Source: Candidatus [Bacteroides] periocalifornicus (GTDB lineage Bacteria; Bacteroidota; Bacteroidia; Bacteroidales; CAJPTX01). From it: DNA of 64,000 nucleotides. The position numbers were made by a program, and so were the translations under genes. Shown piece by piece: positions 55,600-64,000 of this stretch (the stretch's first letter is position 1; each line of letters begins with the position of its first letter). The stretch spans positions 19,452 through 83,451 of the forward strand of contig LIIK01000006.1 in assembly GCA_001421095.1 (NCBI GenBank), read 5' to 3'. The notes beneath the pieces are model-generated. The model ran no database searches. It was not told the DNA's origin and saw only the letters and a list, made by a program, of their open reading frames with translations.

Positions 55600-55795
55600 A
55601 AACGATGAGGTGTGCCGAGGTCGCCATTGCCCACTCGGTAATGTAGGTATCAGGTTCAACCGCTGCAGCGCTGAAGGGAAACGAAACGAACGCCGGAAAG
55701 GAAATACGAGCAGAAACCTTTTCAGAAGTCCTGCCCCAGGTTCAGCTAGCACACCACAAGTAAGGGCCGAGGGAGTTCCCTCGGCCCTTTTTGTG
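55600..55795 (+). ncRNA. Probable structured small RNA (6S RNA candidate)
   Basis: About 190 bases between apbE and clpB without an open frame of merit. GGTGTGC (55609-55615) pairs with GCACACC (55749-55755) to close the structure. Inside, CCGAG (55615-55619) and CTCGG (55634-55638) form a local hairpin, and AGGTT/AACCT (near 55652 and 55715) can pair. It ends in a strong terminator at 55763-55792. Length, closed-rod shape and terminator would suit 6S RNA, which Bacteroidales have in divergent form. The RNA class is a guess; it lacks the SRP GGAAG core and the tmRNA ends. Confidence 0.45.
55763..55792 (+). terminator. Terminator of the small RNA
   Basis: AGGGCCGAGGGA pairs with TCCCTCGGCCCT around a 2-base centre, followed by TTTTTG. 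The symmetric stem may also serve clpB from the other side. Confidence 0.8.
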
Positions 55796-55814
55796 TGCCT
55801 GTACAGGTTGTCAG

Positions 55815-58397
55815 CTACTCCTTCACCACCTTCAGCCCATCGCCGTCGGCCTCTATCCGTACCCGATCACCCGGTTCTACGGCGCCGGCCAGCACCTCCT
55901 TCGAGAGCCGATTGGTTACCTCGCGCTGCAGTAGCCTTTTCAATGGCCGTGCGCCGAATGAGGGGTCGTAGCCCTCTTTCCCGAGCCAAGCAATCGCCTC
56001 AGGGCTGGCAGACAGCGTGATATGCTGATGCGCCATGAGTTCGGCAATACGGGCGAACTGCAGCTCTACGATCTTACCGATCTCATTCTGCGTTAGCGGT
56101 TTGAATACCACAATCTCATCTACCCGGTTAAGGAATTCTGGTCTGAGCGTACGGCGTAGCAGCTCTCGGACCTCTTCCTCCGCCTTCTGCATTCTCTCGG
56201 CTCCACCGCCCTGCTCTATCGCCTCTTGCAGGAGGCTAGACCCGAGGTTCGAGGTCATGATGATGATCGTATTCCGAAAATCTACCGTGCGCCCCTTGTT
56301 GTCGGTAAGCCGTCCATCGTCTAGCACCTGCAGCAGGATGTTGAATACGTCAGGATGCGCCTTCTCTATCTCGTCGAGCAGTACCACCGAGTAGGGCTTT
56401 CGACGTATGGCCTCGGTCAGTTGCCCTCCCTCATCGTAGCCCACGTAGCCGGGAGGCGCTCCTACCAAGCGAGACACCGAATGGCGTTCCTGGTACTCGC
56501 TCATATCTATGCGGGTGAGGAGGTTCTCGTCATCGAAAAGCAGCTCGGCCAGGGCTTTAGCTAGCTCCGTTTTACCCACGCCCGTGGTGCCAAGGAATAT
56601 GAAGGAGCCTATTGGCTTCCGGGGGTCTTGTAGCCCGGCACGGCTACGCCGCACAGCATCAGCCACCGCGGTTATGGCCTCGTCTTGCCCTACTATGCGC
56701 TCATGAATCCTATCCTCAAGCTTTAACAAACGTTCCCTTTCGCTCTGTAGCATACGGGCTACAGGTATTCCAGTCCAGCGAGCCACCACCTCGGCAATGT
56801 CCTCCGCATCCACCTCTTCTTTGATCATGGCCGCGCCGCCTTGGGTCTTCTGCAGCTCGTTCTGCGCCTCGGCAATCTTGCTTTCCGCCTCTCGGATACG
56901 CCCGTACCGTATCTCGGCTACCCGCTCGTAGTCGCCCTGCCGTTCGGCCTCCGTGGCCTCTTGCTTCAGCGTTTCTATCTCGGCCTTTTTATCCTGGATG
57001 GTGCCCACAAGCCGCCGTTCCTCGCCCCATTTTGCCCGCATTTTATCGCGCTGTTCGCCGAGCTCGGCCAGCTCTTTGCCCAGCGTCTCGAGCTTCACCT
57101 TATCGCCCTCGCGTTTTATTGCCTCGCGCTCTATCTCGAGCTGCCTGATACGCCGTTCTACCTCGTCGAGTTCCTCGGGCAACGAATTCATCTCAAGGCG
57201 TAGTTTGGCCGCGGCCTCATCCATGAGGTCGATGGCCTTATCGGGCAAGAAGCGGTCTGTGATGTAGCGTCTTGAGAGTTCCACAGCAGCCACTATAGCC
57301 TCATCCTTTATCCGCACCTTGTGGTGGGTCTCGTAGCGCTCCTTCAGCCCACGGAGAATCGATATCGAATCCTCGGGGCTTGGCTCATCCACCATCACCT
57401 TCTGGAATCGGCGCTCGAGAGCCTGATCCTTCTCAAAGTACTTCTGGTACTCATTGAGCGTGGTGGCGCCTATGGCTCGCAGTTCGCCCCTTGCTAGGGC
57501 GGGTTTTAGGATGTTGGCTGCATCCATAGCCCCCTCGCCCCCGCCGGCCCCTACGAGCGTGTGGATTTCATCGATAAAGAGGATGACGTCGCCTTCAGAT
57601 TTCACCACCTCATTCACCACGCTCTTCAGGCGTTCCTCGAATTCCCCTTTGTACTTGGCACCGGCTACCAGCGCCCCCATATCCAGCGAGAATATCCGCT
57701 TCTGCTTCAGATTCTCGGGCACATCGCCGTTCACTATCCGGTGGGCAATCCCCTCGGCTATGGCGGTTTTCCCCACGCCGGGCTCACCTATGAGTATGGG
57801 ATTGTTCTTGGTACGCCGGCTCAGTATCTGCAGCACACGGCGAATCTCCTCGTCGCGCCCGATCACCGGGTCGAGCTTGCCGCTCTGGGCCTGCGCATTC
57901 AAATCAACCGCAAACCGGCTTAGCGAATTGTACGTATCCTCGGCGCTTTGGCTGTCTACCTTAGCCCCCTTCCGCAGCTCGGCAATGGCCAGCTTCAGCT
58001 CCTTCTCACCGATGCCCGCATCCTTCAGCATCTGCCCCACAGCGCCCGGGGCGGTAAGCAGCGCCAGGAAGAGCGTCTCGGCCGAAATGAATTCATCGCC
58101 CATCTCCTGCGCGAGCCGCTCTGCCTTGGCCAGCACCTGGTTGGTAGCTGAGCTTAGGTACTGCTCGCTGCCCTGCACCCGCGGTAGGCTCTCCAGCTGT
58201 GCATCGCAGGCGCCCACTAGGCGTTGCTCATTGACCCCCATTTTCTGGAACAGGAAGCGCATTACGCTCTCGTTCTCGCTCAGCAGCCCGCGTAGCAGAT
58301 GCTCGGGCTCTACGGCCTGGTGTTCGAGCCGCTGCGCAGTCTCAAAGGCCTTCTGCACAGACTGCTGTGCCTTTACCGTTAATCTATCCAATCGCAT
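55815..58397 (-). CDS. clpB: ATP-dependent disaggregase ClpB
   Basis: An 860-residue Hsp100 chaperone that threads aggregated proteins through a hexameric pore, working with DnaK. Order: N-domain repeats (1-145), AAA+ 1 with Walker A GEPGVGKT at residue 204 and Walker [10 protein letters not shown], a coiled-coil middle domain (about 400-525) that separates ClpB from ClpA/C, AAA+ 2 with GTTGVGKT at 603, and a C-terminal domain. No ClpP-binding loop is needed. Part of the gene (56399-58397) lies in the inverted repeat and appears again, partial, at 62002-64000. Confidence 0.97.
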   Translation of the reverse strand: MRLDRLTVKAQQSVQKAFETAQRLEHQAVEPEHLLRGLLSENESVMRFLFQKMGVNEQRLVGACDAQLESLPRVQGSEQYLSSATNQVLAKAERLAQEMGDEFISAETLFLALLTAPGAVGQMLKDAGIGEKELKLAIAELRKGAKVDSQSAEDTYNSLSRFAVDLNAQAQSGKLDPVIGRDEEIRRVLQILSRRTKNNPILIGEPGVGKTAIAEGIAHRIVNGDVPENLKQKRIFSLDMGALVAGAKYKGEFEERLKSVVNEVVKSEGDVILFIDEIHTLVGAGGGEGAMDAANILKPALARGELRAIGATTLNEYQKYFEKDQALERRFQKVMVDEPSPEDSISILRGLKERYETHHKVRIKDEAIVAAVELSRRYITDRFLPDKAIDLMDEAAAKLRLEMNSLPEELDEVERRIRQLEIEREAIKREGDKVKLETLGKELAELGEQRDKMRAKWGEERRLVGTIQDKKAEIETLKQEATEAERQGDYERVAEIRYGRIREAESKIAEAQNELQKTQGGAAMIKEEVDAEDIAEVVARWTGIPVARMLQSERERLLKLEDRIHERIVGQDEAITAVADAVRRSRAGLQDPRKPIGSFIFLGTTGVGKTELAKALAELLFDDENLLTRIDMSEYQERHSVSRLVGAPPGYVGYDEGGQLTEAIRRKPYSVVLLDEIEKAHPDVFNILLQVLDDGRLTDNKGRTVDFRNTIIIMTSNLGSSLLQEAIEQGGGAERMQKAEEEVRELLRRTLRPEFLNRVDEIVVFKPLTQNEIGKIVELQFARIAELMAHQHITLSASPEAIAWLGKEGYDPSFGARPLKRLLQREVTNRLSKEVLAGAVEPGDRVRIEADGDGLKVVKE

Positions 58398-58948
58398 ATT
58401 CGTAGTTCCTGTTATCGAATCCCAATCGGTAGGGGTCCGGATGCCCCTCTAGCCCCTGCACCTCTACCCTGTATACGTACCCCAAGCAAGATTAGTTCCA
58501 AAATCAGGTGGAAAAATCCGAATAGGACAAAATGGCGCAATCTTGGGTGAGATATGCCATTTTGACCAGACGCTTGGCGCGCTCAGCCCAAAGGGAAAGG
58601 ATGCGCCTGGGGCAAGCAACTTCCAACAAGGCTGCACGCCGCGCCGCCACTGGGAAAATAATCAAAAATCCCCCATTTCCGCGAGCATTCCTTGCAAGAG
58701 ACGATTCGCCCTTCTACCCCCTACCAACTCCCTACCATCGCCGTACCATCCCCGTACCTGCGCCGCTGCATCCTCGGATTTGGGAATGAAATCCGAACAT
58801 GAAGCGGCGCAGGTACGGGGATGGTATTGAGTTGGTACGGCGCAGGTAGCTCTCATTGCGCTCCAGATCTATCCCGGTGTGCGAATCGGCACTTAAAATA
58901 AAAAAGGCCCCCGGGCGTTATAGTATCACAGCCATTTTCGCTCGCCCT
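58398..58948. other. Divergent region between clpB and the lipoprotein gene
   Basis: About 550 bases with a REP-like fragment near 58633-58650 and the palindromic element at 58727-58847. Promoters for both genes must lie here; no clear TAnnTTTG box was found for either. Confidence 0.5.
58727..58847 (+). repeat. Dispersed palindromic element, copy 3
   Basis: GGATTT (58776-58781), 7-base loop GGGAATG, AAATCC (58789-58794). The outer arms contain CCCCGTACCTGCGCCG and its exact complement, a variant found on both sides of this copy only, which indicates paired change. The internal two-base mismatch is as in copy 1. Confidence 0.8.
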
Positions 58949-60073
58949 ATGAGGATATTAGCCCCGGCCATTCTGGCCATTCCGCTAGCGCTGGTCGCAT
59001 GCCAGCCAGACGCACTCCTGCCCGATTCCCTATCGGCGCTGCGCATCACGCATGACACGGTGTGGAGCGCGGGCTCCACCGTGAGCATCAGCGGCAAGCT
59101 ACGGGTAGATGGCGCCAAGCTCTCCATAGAGCCCGGGGTGCGCCTCAAGTTCGCCCCCGGGGCTAGCCTGGTGATTGGCGAAAGCACGGCTGGCAGCATC
59201 ATAATTCGCGGAAGCACAGCTAAGCCGGTTGTATTCGAGCCTCAGGATGCCCTTGGTAGCTTCACGGGCATTCGGATTATCCAGACGGATGGACAGAGCT
59301 CCATAGCAAACTGCGAGATTCACCGTGCCGGCAATGCCCAGACCGCGGGGCTATGGATTTCGAACCTGAATTTCCCGATAGAAGGGCTGGACATCATCGA
59401 CAGCCAGGGCGACGGCATCCGTGTAGACTACGCAGAGGCCAAATCGCCGCATCCAATGCAAAATTGCCGTATCCAGGCGCATGGCCACCACGCCATAGCG
59501 GGCGATGCCAATCTACTCGCCTCGCTGCACCGCACCATGCGCTTTACCCTCGACGAGGGGTATGGGGTACGCATCGAATCGGGAACGATCTCGCTCCCAC
59601 GCGGCCGGCTAGAGCTGCGCCCGCTGGGCGTTCCCTACATCGTTACGAGCAACATCTGCCTAGATGCCCGAGAGCTGGTGATGCGCGATGGGGTAGAATT
59701 CCGCTTTGAACAGCAGGGAGGGCTAGAATTCGCCTGCTTCGATGCCACCCAGCTCACGGCCACGGGGGTTACATTCACCGCCACCAGCAAGGCCCCGGGG
59801 CAGTGGCTAGGGCTCCTGTGCAACTCAAGGCTCTCACCCTCCAGCATTTTTGACCACTGCACCATAGAGGCGGGCGGGCGGCGAACCCCGGGAACTGCCG
59901 GGATTACGATAGACGGGGTAAAAGGGATAACGGTTACGAATTGTAACATCCGCTACAATAAGGGATATGGTATTCTGCTCGCCAAACCTGCCGAATTGTC
60001 AACCCAATCCACGGGGAACAGCTTTGCGGGAAACGAGCTGGGCGATATCGAGCAAAAGCGCGGGAAACGGTAG
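58949..60073 (+). CDS. Right-handed beta-helix lipoprotein
   Basis: A 374-residue lipoprotein. The start at MRILAPAIL (ATG 58949) gives a signal peptide with lipobox LALVAC; an upstream in-frame opening at 58856 lies in repeat DNA. The body has pectate-lyase-like beta-helix rungs: GKLRVDGAKLSIEPGVRLKF, ASLVIGES, GIRIIQTDGQSSIANCEIHRAG, then DGVKGITVTNCNIRYNKGYG at the end (each shown in part). Such proteins bind or cut polysaccharides, but no catalytic residues can be assigned. Followed by the terminator at the palindrome centre. Confidence 0.75.
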   Translation: MRILAPAILAIPLALVACQPDALLPDSLSALRITHDTVWSAGSTVSISGKLRVDGAKLSIEPGVRLKFAPGASLVIGESTAGSIIIRGSTAKPVVFEPQDALGSFTGIRIIQTDGQSSIANCEIHRAGNAQTAGLWISNLNFPIEGLDIIDSQGDGIRVDYAEAKSPHPMQNCRIQAHGHHAIAGDANLLASLHRTMRFTLDEGYGVRIESGTISLPRGRLELRPLGVPYIVTSNICLDARELVMRDGVEFRFEQQGGLEFACFDATQLTATGVTFTATSKAPGQWLGLLCNSRLSPSSIFDHCTIEAGGRRTPGTAGITIDGVKGITVTNCNIRYNKGYGILLAKPAELSTQSTGNSFAGNELGDIEQKRGKR

Positions 60074-60174
60074 CGGTATCGGGCCATTGGGCTGACCGAC
60101 CAACCCAGCGTGCCGTACACCGTTTAAGCGGGTTTCGTTGCTCTCACCGTTCCCTACTCCCCTTGCTTTTGGGC

Positions 60175-60224
60175 ATGAAAAAACCGCCCCCGATGGCCTA
60201 GGCCATCGGGGGCGGTTTTTTCAT
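60175..60224. terminator. Terminator hairpin at the palindrome centre
   Basis: CCGCCCCCGATGG-CCTAGG-CCATCGGGGGCGG with A6 before and T6 after. The symmetric stem with a CTAG core resembles other terminators of this genome (27204-27234, 33972-34009). The inverted repeat turns exactly at its centre (60199/60200). Confidence 0.85.
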
Positions 60225-60325
60225 GCCCAAAAGCAAGGGGAGTAGGGAACGGTGAGAGCAACGAAACCCGCTTAAACGGTGTACGGCACGCTGGGTTGGT
60301 CGGTCAGCCCAATGGCCCGATACCG

Positions 60326-61450
60326 CTACCGTTTCCCGCGCTTTTGCTCGATATCGCCCAGCTCGTTTCCCGCAAAGCTGTTCCCCGTGGATTGGGTTGA
60401 CAATTCGGCAGGTTTGGCGAGCAGAATACCATATCCCTTATTGTAGCGGATGTTACAATTCGTAACCGTTATCCCTTTTACCCCGTCTATCGTAATCCCG
60501 GCAGTTCCCGGGGTTCGCCGCCCGCCCGCCTCTATGGTGCAGTGGTCAAAAATGCTGGAGGGTGAGAGCCTTGAGTTGCACAGGAGCCCTAGCCACTGCC
60601 CCGGGGCCTTGCTGGTGGCGGTGAATGTAACCCCCGTGGCCGTGAGCTGGGTGGCATCGAAGCAGGCGAATTCTAGCCCTCCCTGCTGTTCAAAGCGGAA
60701 TTCTACCCCATCGCGCATCACCAGCTCTCGGGCATCTAGGCAGATGTTGCTCGTAACGATGTAGGGAACGCCCAGCGGGCGCAGCTCTAGCCGGCCGCGT
60801 GGGAGCGAGATCGTTCCCGATTCGATGCGTACCCCATACCCCTCGTCGAGGGTAAAGCGCATGGTGCGGTGCAGCGAGGCGAGTAGATTGGCATCGCCCG
60901 CTATGGCGTGGTGGCCATGCGCCTGGATACGGCAATTTTGCATTGGATGCGGCGATTTGGCCTCTGCGTAGTCTACACGGATGCCGTCGCCCTGGCTGTC
61001 GATGATGTCCAGCCCTTCTATCGGGAAATTCAGGTTCGAAATCCATAGCCCCGCGGTCTGGGCATTGCCGGCACGGTGAATCTCGCAGTTTGCTATGGAG
61101 CTCTGTCCATCCGTCTGGATAATCCGAATGCCCGTGAAGCTACCAAGGGCATCCTGAGGCTCGAATACAACCGGCTTAGCTGTGCTTCCGCGAATTATGA
61201 TGCTGCCAGCCGTGCTTTCGCCAATCACCAGGCTAGCCCCGGGGGCGAACTTGAGGCGCACCCCGGGCTCTATGGAGAGCTTGGCGCCATCTACCCGTAG
61301 CTTGCCGCTGATGCTCACGGTGGAGCCCGCGCTCCACACCGTGTCATGCGTGATGCGCAGCGCCGATAGGGAATCGGGCAGGAGTGCGTCTGGCTGGCAT
61401 GCGACCAGCGCTAGCGGAATGGCCAGAATGGCCGGGGCTAATATCCTCAT
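60326..61450 (-). CDS. Beta-helix lipoprotein, mirror copy
   Basis: Identical in sequence to the gene at 58949-60073, in opposite orientation, as part of the inverted repeat. It has the same lipobox and rungs. If the palindrome is an artefact, this gene does not exist as a separate locus. Confidence 0.55.
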   Translation of the reverse strand: MRILAPAILAIPLALVACQPDALLPDSLSALRITHDTVWSAGSTVSISGKLRVDGAKLSIEPGVRLKFAPGASLVIGESTAGSIIIRGSTAKPVVFEPQDALGSFTGIRIIQTDGQSSIANCEIHRAGNAQTAGLWISNLNFPIEGLDIIDSQGDGIRVDYAEAKSPHPMQNCRIQAHGHHAIAGDANLLASLHRTMRFTLDEGYGVRIESGTISLPRGRLELRPLGVPYIVTSNICLDARELVMRDGVEFRFEQQGGLEFACFDATQLTATGVTFTATSKAPGQWLGLLCNSRLSPSSIFDHCTIEAGGRRTPGTAGITIDGVKGITVTNCNIRYNKGYGILLAKPAELSTQSTGNSFAGNELGDIEQKRGKR

Positions 61451-61551
61451 AGGGCGAGCGAAAATGGCTGTGATACTATAACGCCCGGGGGCCTTTTTTA
61501 TTTTAAGTGCCGATTCGCACACCGGGATAGATCTGGAGCGCAATGAGAGCT

Positions 61552-61672
61552 ACCTGCGCCGTACCAACTCAATACCATCCCCGTACCTGCGCCGCTTCAT
61601 GTTCGGATTTCATTCCCAAATCCGAGGATGCAGCGGCGCAGGTACGGGGATGGTACGGCGATGGTAGGGAGT
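61552..61672 (-). repeat. Palindromic element copy 3, mirror image
   Basis: Reverse complement of 58727-58847 through the inverted repeat; not an independent copy. Confidence 0.7.
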
Positions 61673-62001
61673 TGGTAGGGGGTAGAAGGGCGAATCGTCT
61701 CTTGCAAGGAATGCTCGCGGAAATGGGGGATTTTTGATTATTTTCCCAGTGGCGGCGCGGCGTGCAGCCTTGTTGGAAGTTGCTTGCCCCAGGCGCATCC
61801 TTTCCCTTTGGGCTGAGCGCGCCAAGCGTCTGGTCAAAATGGCATATCTCACCCAAGATTGCGCCATTTTGTCCTATTCGGATTTTTCCACCTGATTTTG
61901 GAACTAATCTTGCTTGGGGTACGTATACAGGGTAGAGGTGCAGGGGCTAGAGGGGCATCCGGACCCCTACCGATTGGGATTCGATAACAGGAACTACGAA
62001 T

Positions 62002-64000
62002 ATGCGATTGGATAGATTAACGGTAAAGGCACAGCAGTCTGTGCAGAAGGCCTTTGAGACTGCGCAGCGGCTCGAACACCAGGCCGTAGAGCCCGAGCAT
62101 CTGCTACGCGGGCTGCTGAGCGAGAACGAGAGCGTAATGCGCTTCCTGTTCCAGAAAATGGGGGTCAATGAGCAACGCCTAGTGGGCGCCTGCGATGCAC
62201 AGCTGGAGAGCCTACCGCGGGTGCAGGGCAGCGAGCAGTACCTAAGCTCAGCTACCAACCAGGTGCTGGCCAAGGCAGAGCGGCTCGCGCAGGAGATGGG
62301 CGATGAATTCATTTCGGCCGAGACGCTCTTCCTGGCGCTGCTTACCGCCCCGGGCGCTGTGGGGCAGATGCTGAAGGATGCGGGCATCGGTGAGAAGGAG
62401 CTGAAGCTGGCCATTGCCGAGCTGCGGAAGGGGGCTAAGGTAGACAGCCAAAGCGCCGAGGATACGTACAATTCGCTAAGCCGGTTTGCGGTTGATTTGA
62501 ATGCGCAGGCCCAGAGCGGCAAGCTCGACCCGGTGATCGGGCGCGACGAGGAGATTCGCCGTGTGCTGCAGATACTGAGCCGGCGTACCAAGAACAATCC
62601 CATACTCATAGGTGAGCCCGGCGTGGGGAAAACCGCCATAGCCGAGGGGATTGCCCACCGGATAGTGAACGGCGATGTGCCCGAGAATCTGAAGCAGAAG
62701 CGGATATTCTCGCTGGATATGGGGGCGCTGGTAGCCGGTGCCAAGTACAAAGGGGAATTCGAGGAACGCCTGAAGAGCGTGGTGAATGAGGTGGTGAAAT
62801 CTGAAGGCGACGTCATCCTCTTTATCGATGAAATCCACACGCTCGTAGGGGCCGGCGGGGGCGAGGGGGCTATGGATGCAGCCAACATCCTAAAACCCGC
62901 CCTAGCAAGGGGCGAACTGCGAGCCATAGGCGCCACCACGCTCAATGAGTACCAGAAGTACTTTGAGAAGGATCAGGCTCTCGAGCGCCGATTCCAGAAG
63001 GTGATGGTGGATGAGCCAAGCCCCGAGGATTCGATATCGATTCTCCGTGGGCTGAAGGAGCGCTACGAGACCCACCACAAGGTGCGGATAAAGGATGAGG
63101 CTATAGTGGCTGCTGTGGAACTCTCAAGACGCTACATCACAGACCGCTTCTTGCCCGATAAGGCCATCGACCTCATGGATGAGGCCGCGGCCAAACTACG
63201 CCTTGAGATGAATTCGTTGCCCGAGGAACTCGACGAGGTAGAACGGCGTATCAGGCAGCTCGAGATAGAGCGCGAGGCAATAAAACGCGAGGGCGATAAG
63301 GTGAAGCTCGAGACGCTGGGCAAAGAGCTGGCCGAGCTCGGCGAACAGCGCGATAAAATGCGGGCAAAATGGGGCGAGGAACGGCGGCTTGTGGGCACCA
63401 TCCAGGATAAAAAGGCCGAGATAGAAACGCTGAAGCAAGAGGCCACGGAGGCCGAACGGCAGGGCGACTACGAGCGGGTAGCCGAGATACGGTACGGGCG
63501 TATCCGAGAGGCGGAAAGCAAGATTGCCGAGGCGCAGAACGAGCTGCAGAAGACCCAAGGCGGCGCGGCCATGATCAAAGAAGAGGTGGATGCGGAGGAC
63601 ATTGCCGAGGTGGTGGCTCGCTGGACTGGAATACCTGTAGCCCGTATGCTACAGAGCGAAAGGGAACGTTTGTTAAAGCTTGAGGATAGGATTCATGAGC
63701 GCATAGTAGGGCAAGACGAGGCCATAACCGCGGTGGCTGATGCTGTGCGGCGTAGCCGTGCCGGGCTACAAGACCCCCGGAAGCCAATAGGCTCCTTCAT
63801 ATTCCTTGGCACCACGGGCGTGGGTAAAACGGAGCTAGCTAAAGCCCTGGCCGAGCTGCTTTTCGATGACGAGAACCTCCTCACCCGCATAGATATGAGC
63901 GAGTACCAGGAACGCCATTCGGTGTCTCGCTTGGTAGGAGCGCCTCCCGGCTACGTGGGCTACGATGAGGGAGGGCAACTGACCGAGGCCATACGTCGAA
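62002..64000 (+). CDS. clpB: ClpB, mirror copy, cut by the window end
   Basis: The first 666 codons of clpB, identical to the gene at 55815-58397, including both Walker A motifs (residues 204 and 603). It is open at the right edge. Two identical clpB genes are not expected in one genome, which adds to the suspicion that this arm is artificial. Confidence 0.6.
   Translation, partial: MRLDRLTVKAQQSVQKAFETAQRLEHQAVEPEHLLRGLLSENESVMRFLFQKMGVNEQRLVGACDAQLESLPRVQGSEQYLSSATNQVLAKAERLAQEMGDEFISAETLFLALLTAPGAVGQMLKDAGIGEKELKLAIAELRKGAKVDSQSAEDTYNSLSRFAVDLNAQAQSGKLDPVIGRDEEIRRVLQILSRRTKNNPILIGEPGVGKTAIAEGIAHRIVNGDVPENLKQKRIFSLDMGALVAGAKYKGEFEERLKSVVNEVVKSEGDVILFIDEIHTLVGAGGGEGAMDAANILKPALARGELRAIGATTLNEYQKYFEKDQALERRFQKVMVDEPSPEDSISILRGLKERYETHHKVRIKDEAIVAAVELSRRYITDRFLPDKAIDLMDEAAAKLRLEMNSLPEELDEVERRIRQLEIEREAIKREGDKVKLETLGKELAELGEQRDKMRAKWGEERRLVGTIQDKKAEIETLKQEATEAERQGDYERVAEIRYGRIREAESKIAEAQNELQKTQGGAAMIKEEVDAEDIAEVVARWTGIPVARMLQSERERLLKLEDRIHERIVGQDEAITAVADAVRRSRAGLQDPRKPIGSFIFLGTTGVGKTELAKALAELLFDDENLLTRIDMSEYQERHSVSRLVGAPPGYVGYDEGGQLTEAIRR

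Larger units (their letters stand above)
56399..60199 (+). repeat. Left arm of a perfect palindrome (at least 7.6 kb in total)
   Basis: Every position x in this arm corresponds to 120399 minus x in 60200-64000, as reverse complement. I compared the window end, the centre, the repeat element and several gene segments and found no difference. The arm holds most of clpB, the clpB upstream region, palindromic element copy 3 and the beta-helix lipoprotein gene. Confidence 0.95.
60200..64000 (-). repeat. Right arm of the palindrome
   Basis: Exact reverse complement of 56399-60199, running to the window edge; it may continue beyond. Confidence 0.95.

Noticed and set aside
55600..55795. Small RNA as SRP RNA or tmRNA
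   Set aside because: The SRP domain IV core (GGAAG with its symmetric loop) and the tmRNA ends (tRNA-like acceptor, CCA, GGTTCGAATCC arm) are not present.
57454..58452. 332-codon open frame antisense to clpB (and its mirror at 61947-62945)
   Set aside because: It is a shadow of the GC-rich clpB frame: Ser/Arg/Pro-rich translation, no family features, and clpB is certain.
62002..64000. Second clpB as a true paralogue
   Set aside because: It is base-for-base identical to the first within the inverted repeat, including the non-coding flank, so it is a copy of the same locus and not a diverged paralogue.

Overview
The window reads as chromosomal DNA of a Bacteroidota, most likely a Bacteroidales relative of moderate GC content. 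The support is two SusC/SusD pairs, a PorZ-like protein and a giant cargo protein with C-terminal type IX secretion signals, the Bacteroidota-specific families DUF3467 and DUF3109, and a dozen promoters of the Bacteroidota form TAnnTTTG, several with a TTG half-site 19 bases upstream. No rRNA, tRNA, integrase, transposase or CRISPR array was seen. The species cannot be named from the sequence alone.

Layout. 1-4.4 kb: 3' part of a giant T9SS-secreted multidomain protein, then DUF3467. 4.8-10.5 kb: a plus-strand run recG, lpxK, purine nucleoside phosphorylase, pdxJ and an alpha/beta hydrolase, the last four closely packed or overlapping. 10.5-12.9 kb: minus-strand acpP, fabF, rnc, meeting the hydrolase tail to tail on a shared CTAG. 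13.1-16.5 kb: purN, a mechanosensitive channel and a GlsB-like N-acyltransferase. 16.5-17.9 kb: a gene-free, repeat-rich gap. 17.9-27.2 kb: two tandem SusCD operons with matching promoters, matching terminators and nearly interchangeable SusC N-termini. 27.5-33.7 kb: universal stress protein, rdgB, PorZ-like protein, recO, MATE exporter. 34-37.6 kb: divergent gpmI and rpsA. 38-41.9 kb: STAS protein, XRE regulator, RNase Z, cation/proton antiporter. 42.2-46.1 kb (minus): glycosyltransferase, DUF3109, and a radical SAM/lipoprotein pair. 47-48.4 kb: an unusual XRE regulator carrying palindromic sites in its promoter and inside its own coding sequence. 48.6-55.5 kb: RNase P RNA, a small membrane protein, mutL, two rhomboid proteases, an EEP-fold hydrolase and apbE. 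55.6-58.4 kb: a probable structured small RNA and clpB. 58.9-60.1 kb: a beta-helix lipoprotein.

From 56399 to the window end the DNA is a perfect inverted repeat around 60199/60200, at the centre of a terminator hairpin. Everything from 60200 to 64000 is the mirror image of 60199 to 56399, so the second lipoprotein gene and the second partial clpB are copies. This is either a very recent inverted duplication or, more likely, a fold-back assembly or library artefact.

Most genes are housekeeping: DNA repair, lipid A and fatty acid synthesis, cofactors, glycolysis, translation. Points of interest are the XRE gene with embedded palindromes (46.9-48.1 kb), the radical SAM/lipoprotein system (44.6-46.1 kb), a dispersed family of about 110-base imperfect palindromes with a fixed 7-base loop (three independent copies), the duplicated SusC N-terminal module, a 21-bp perfect hairpin just upstream of rnc, and the unassigned small RNA near 55.6-55.8 kb.
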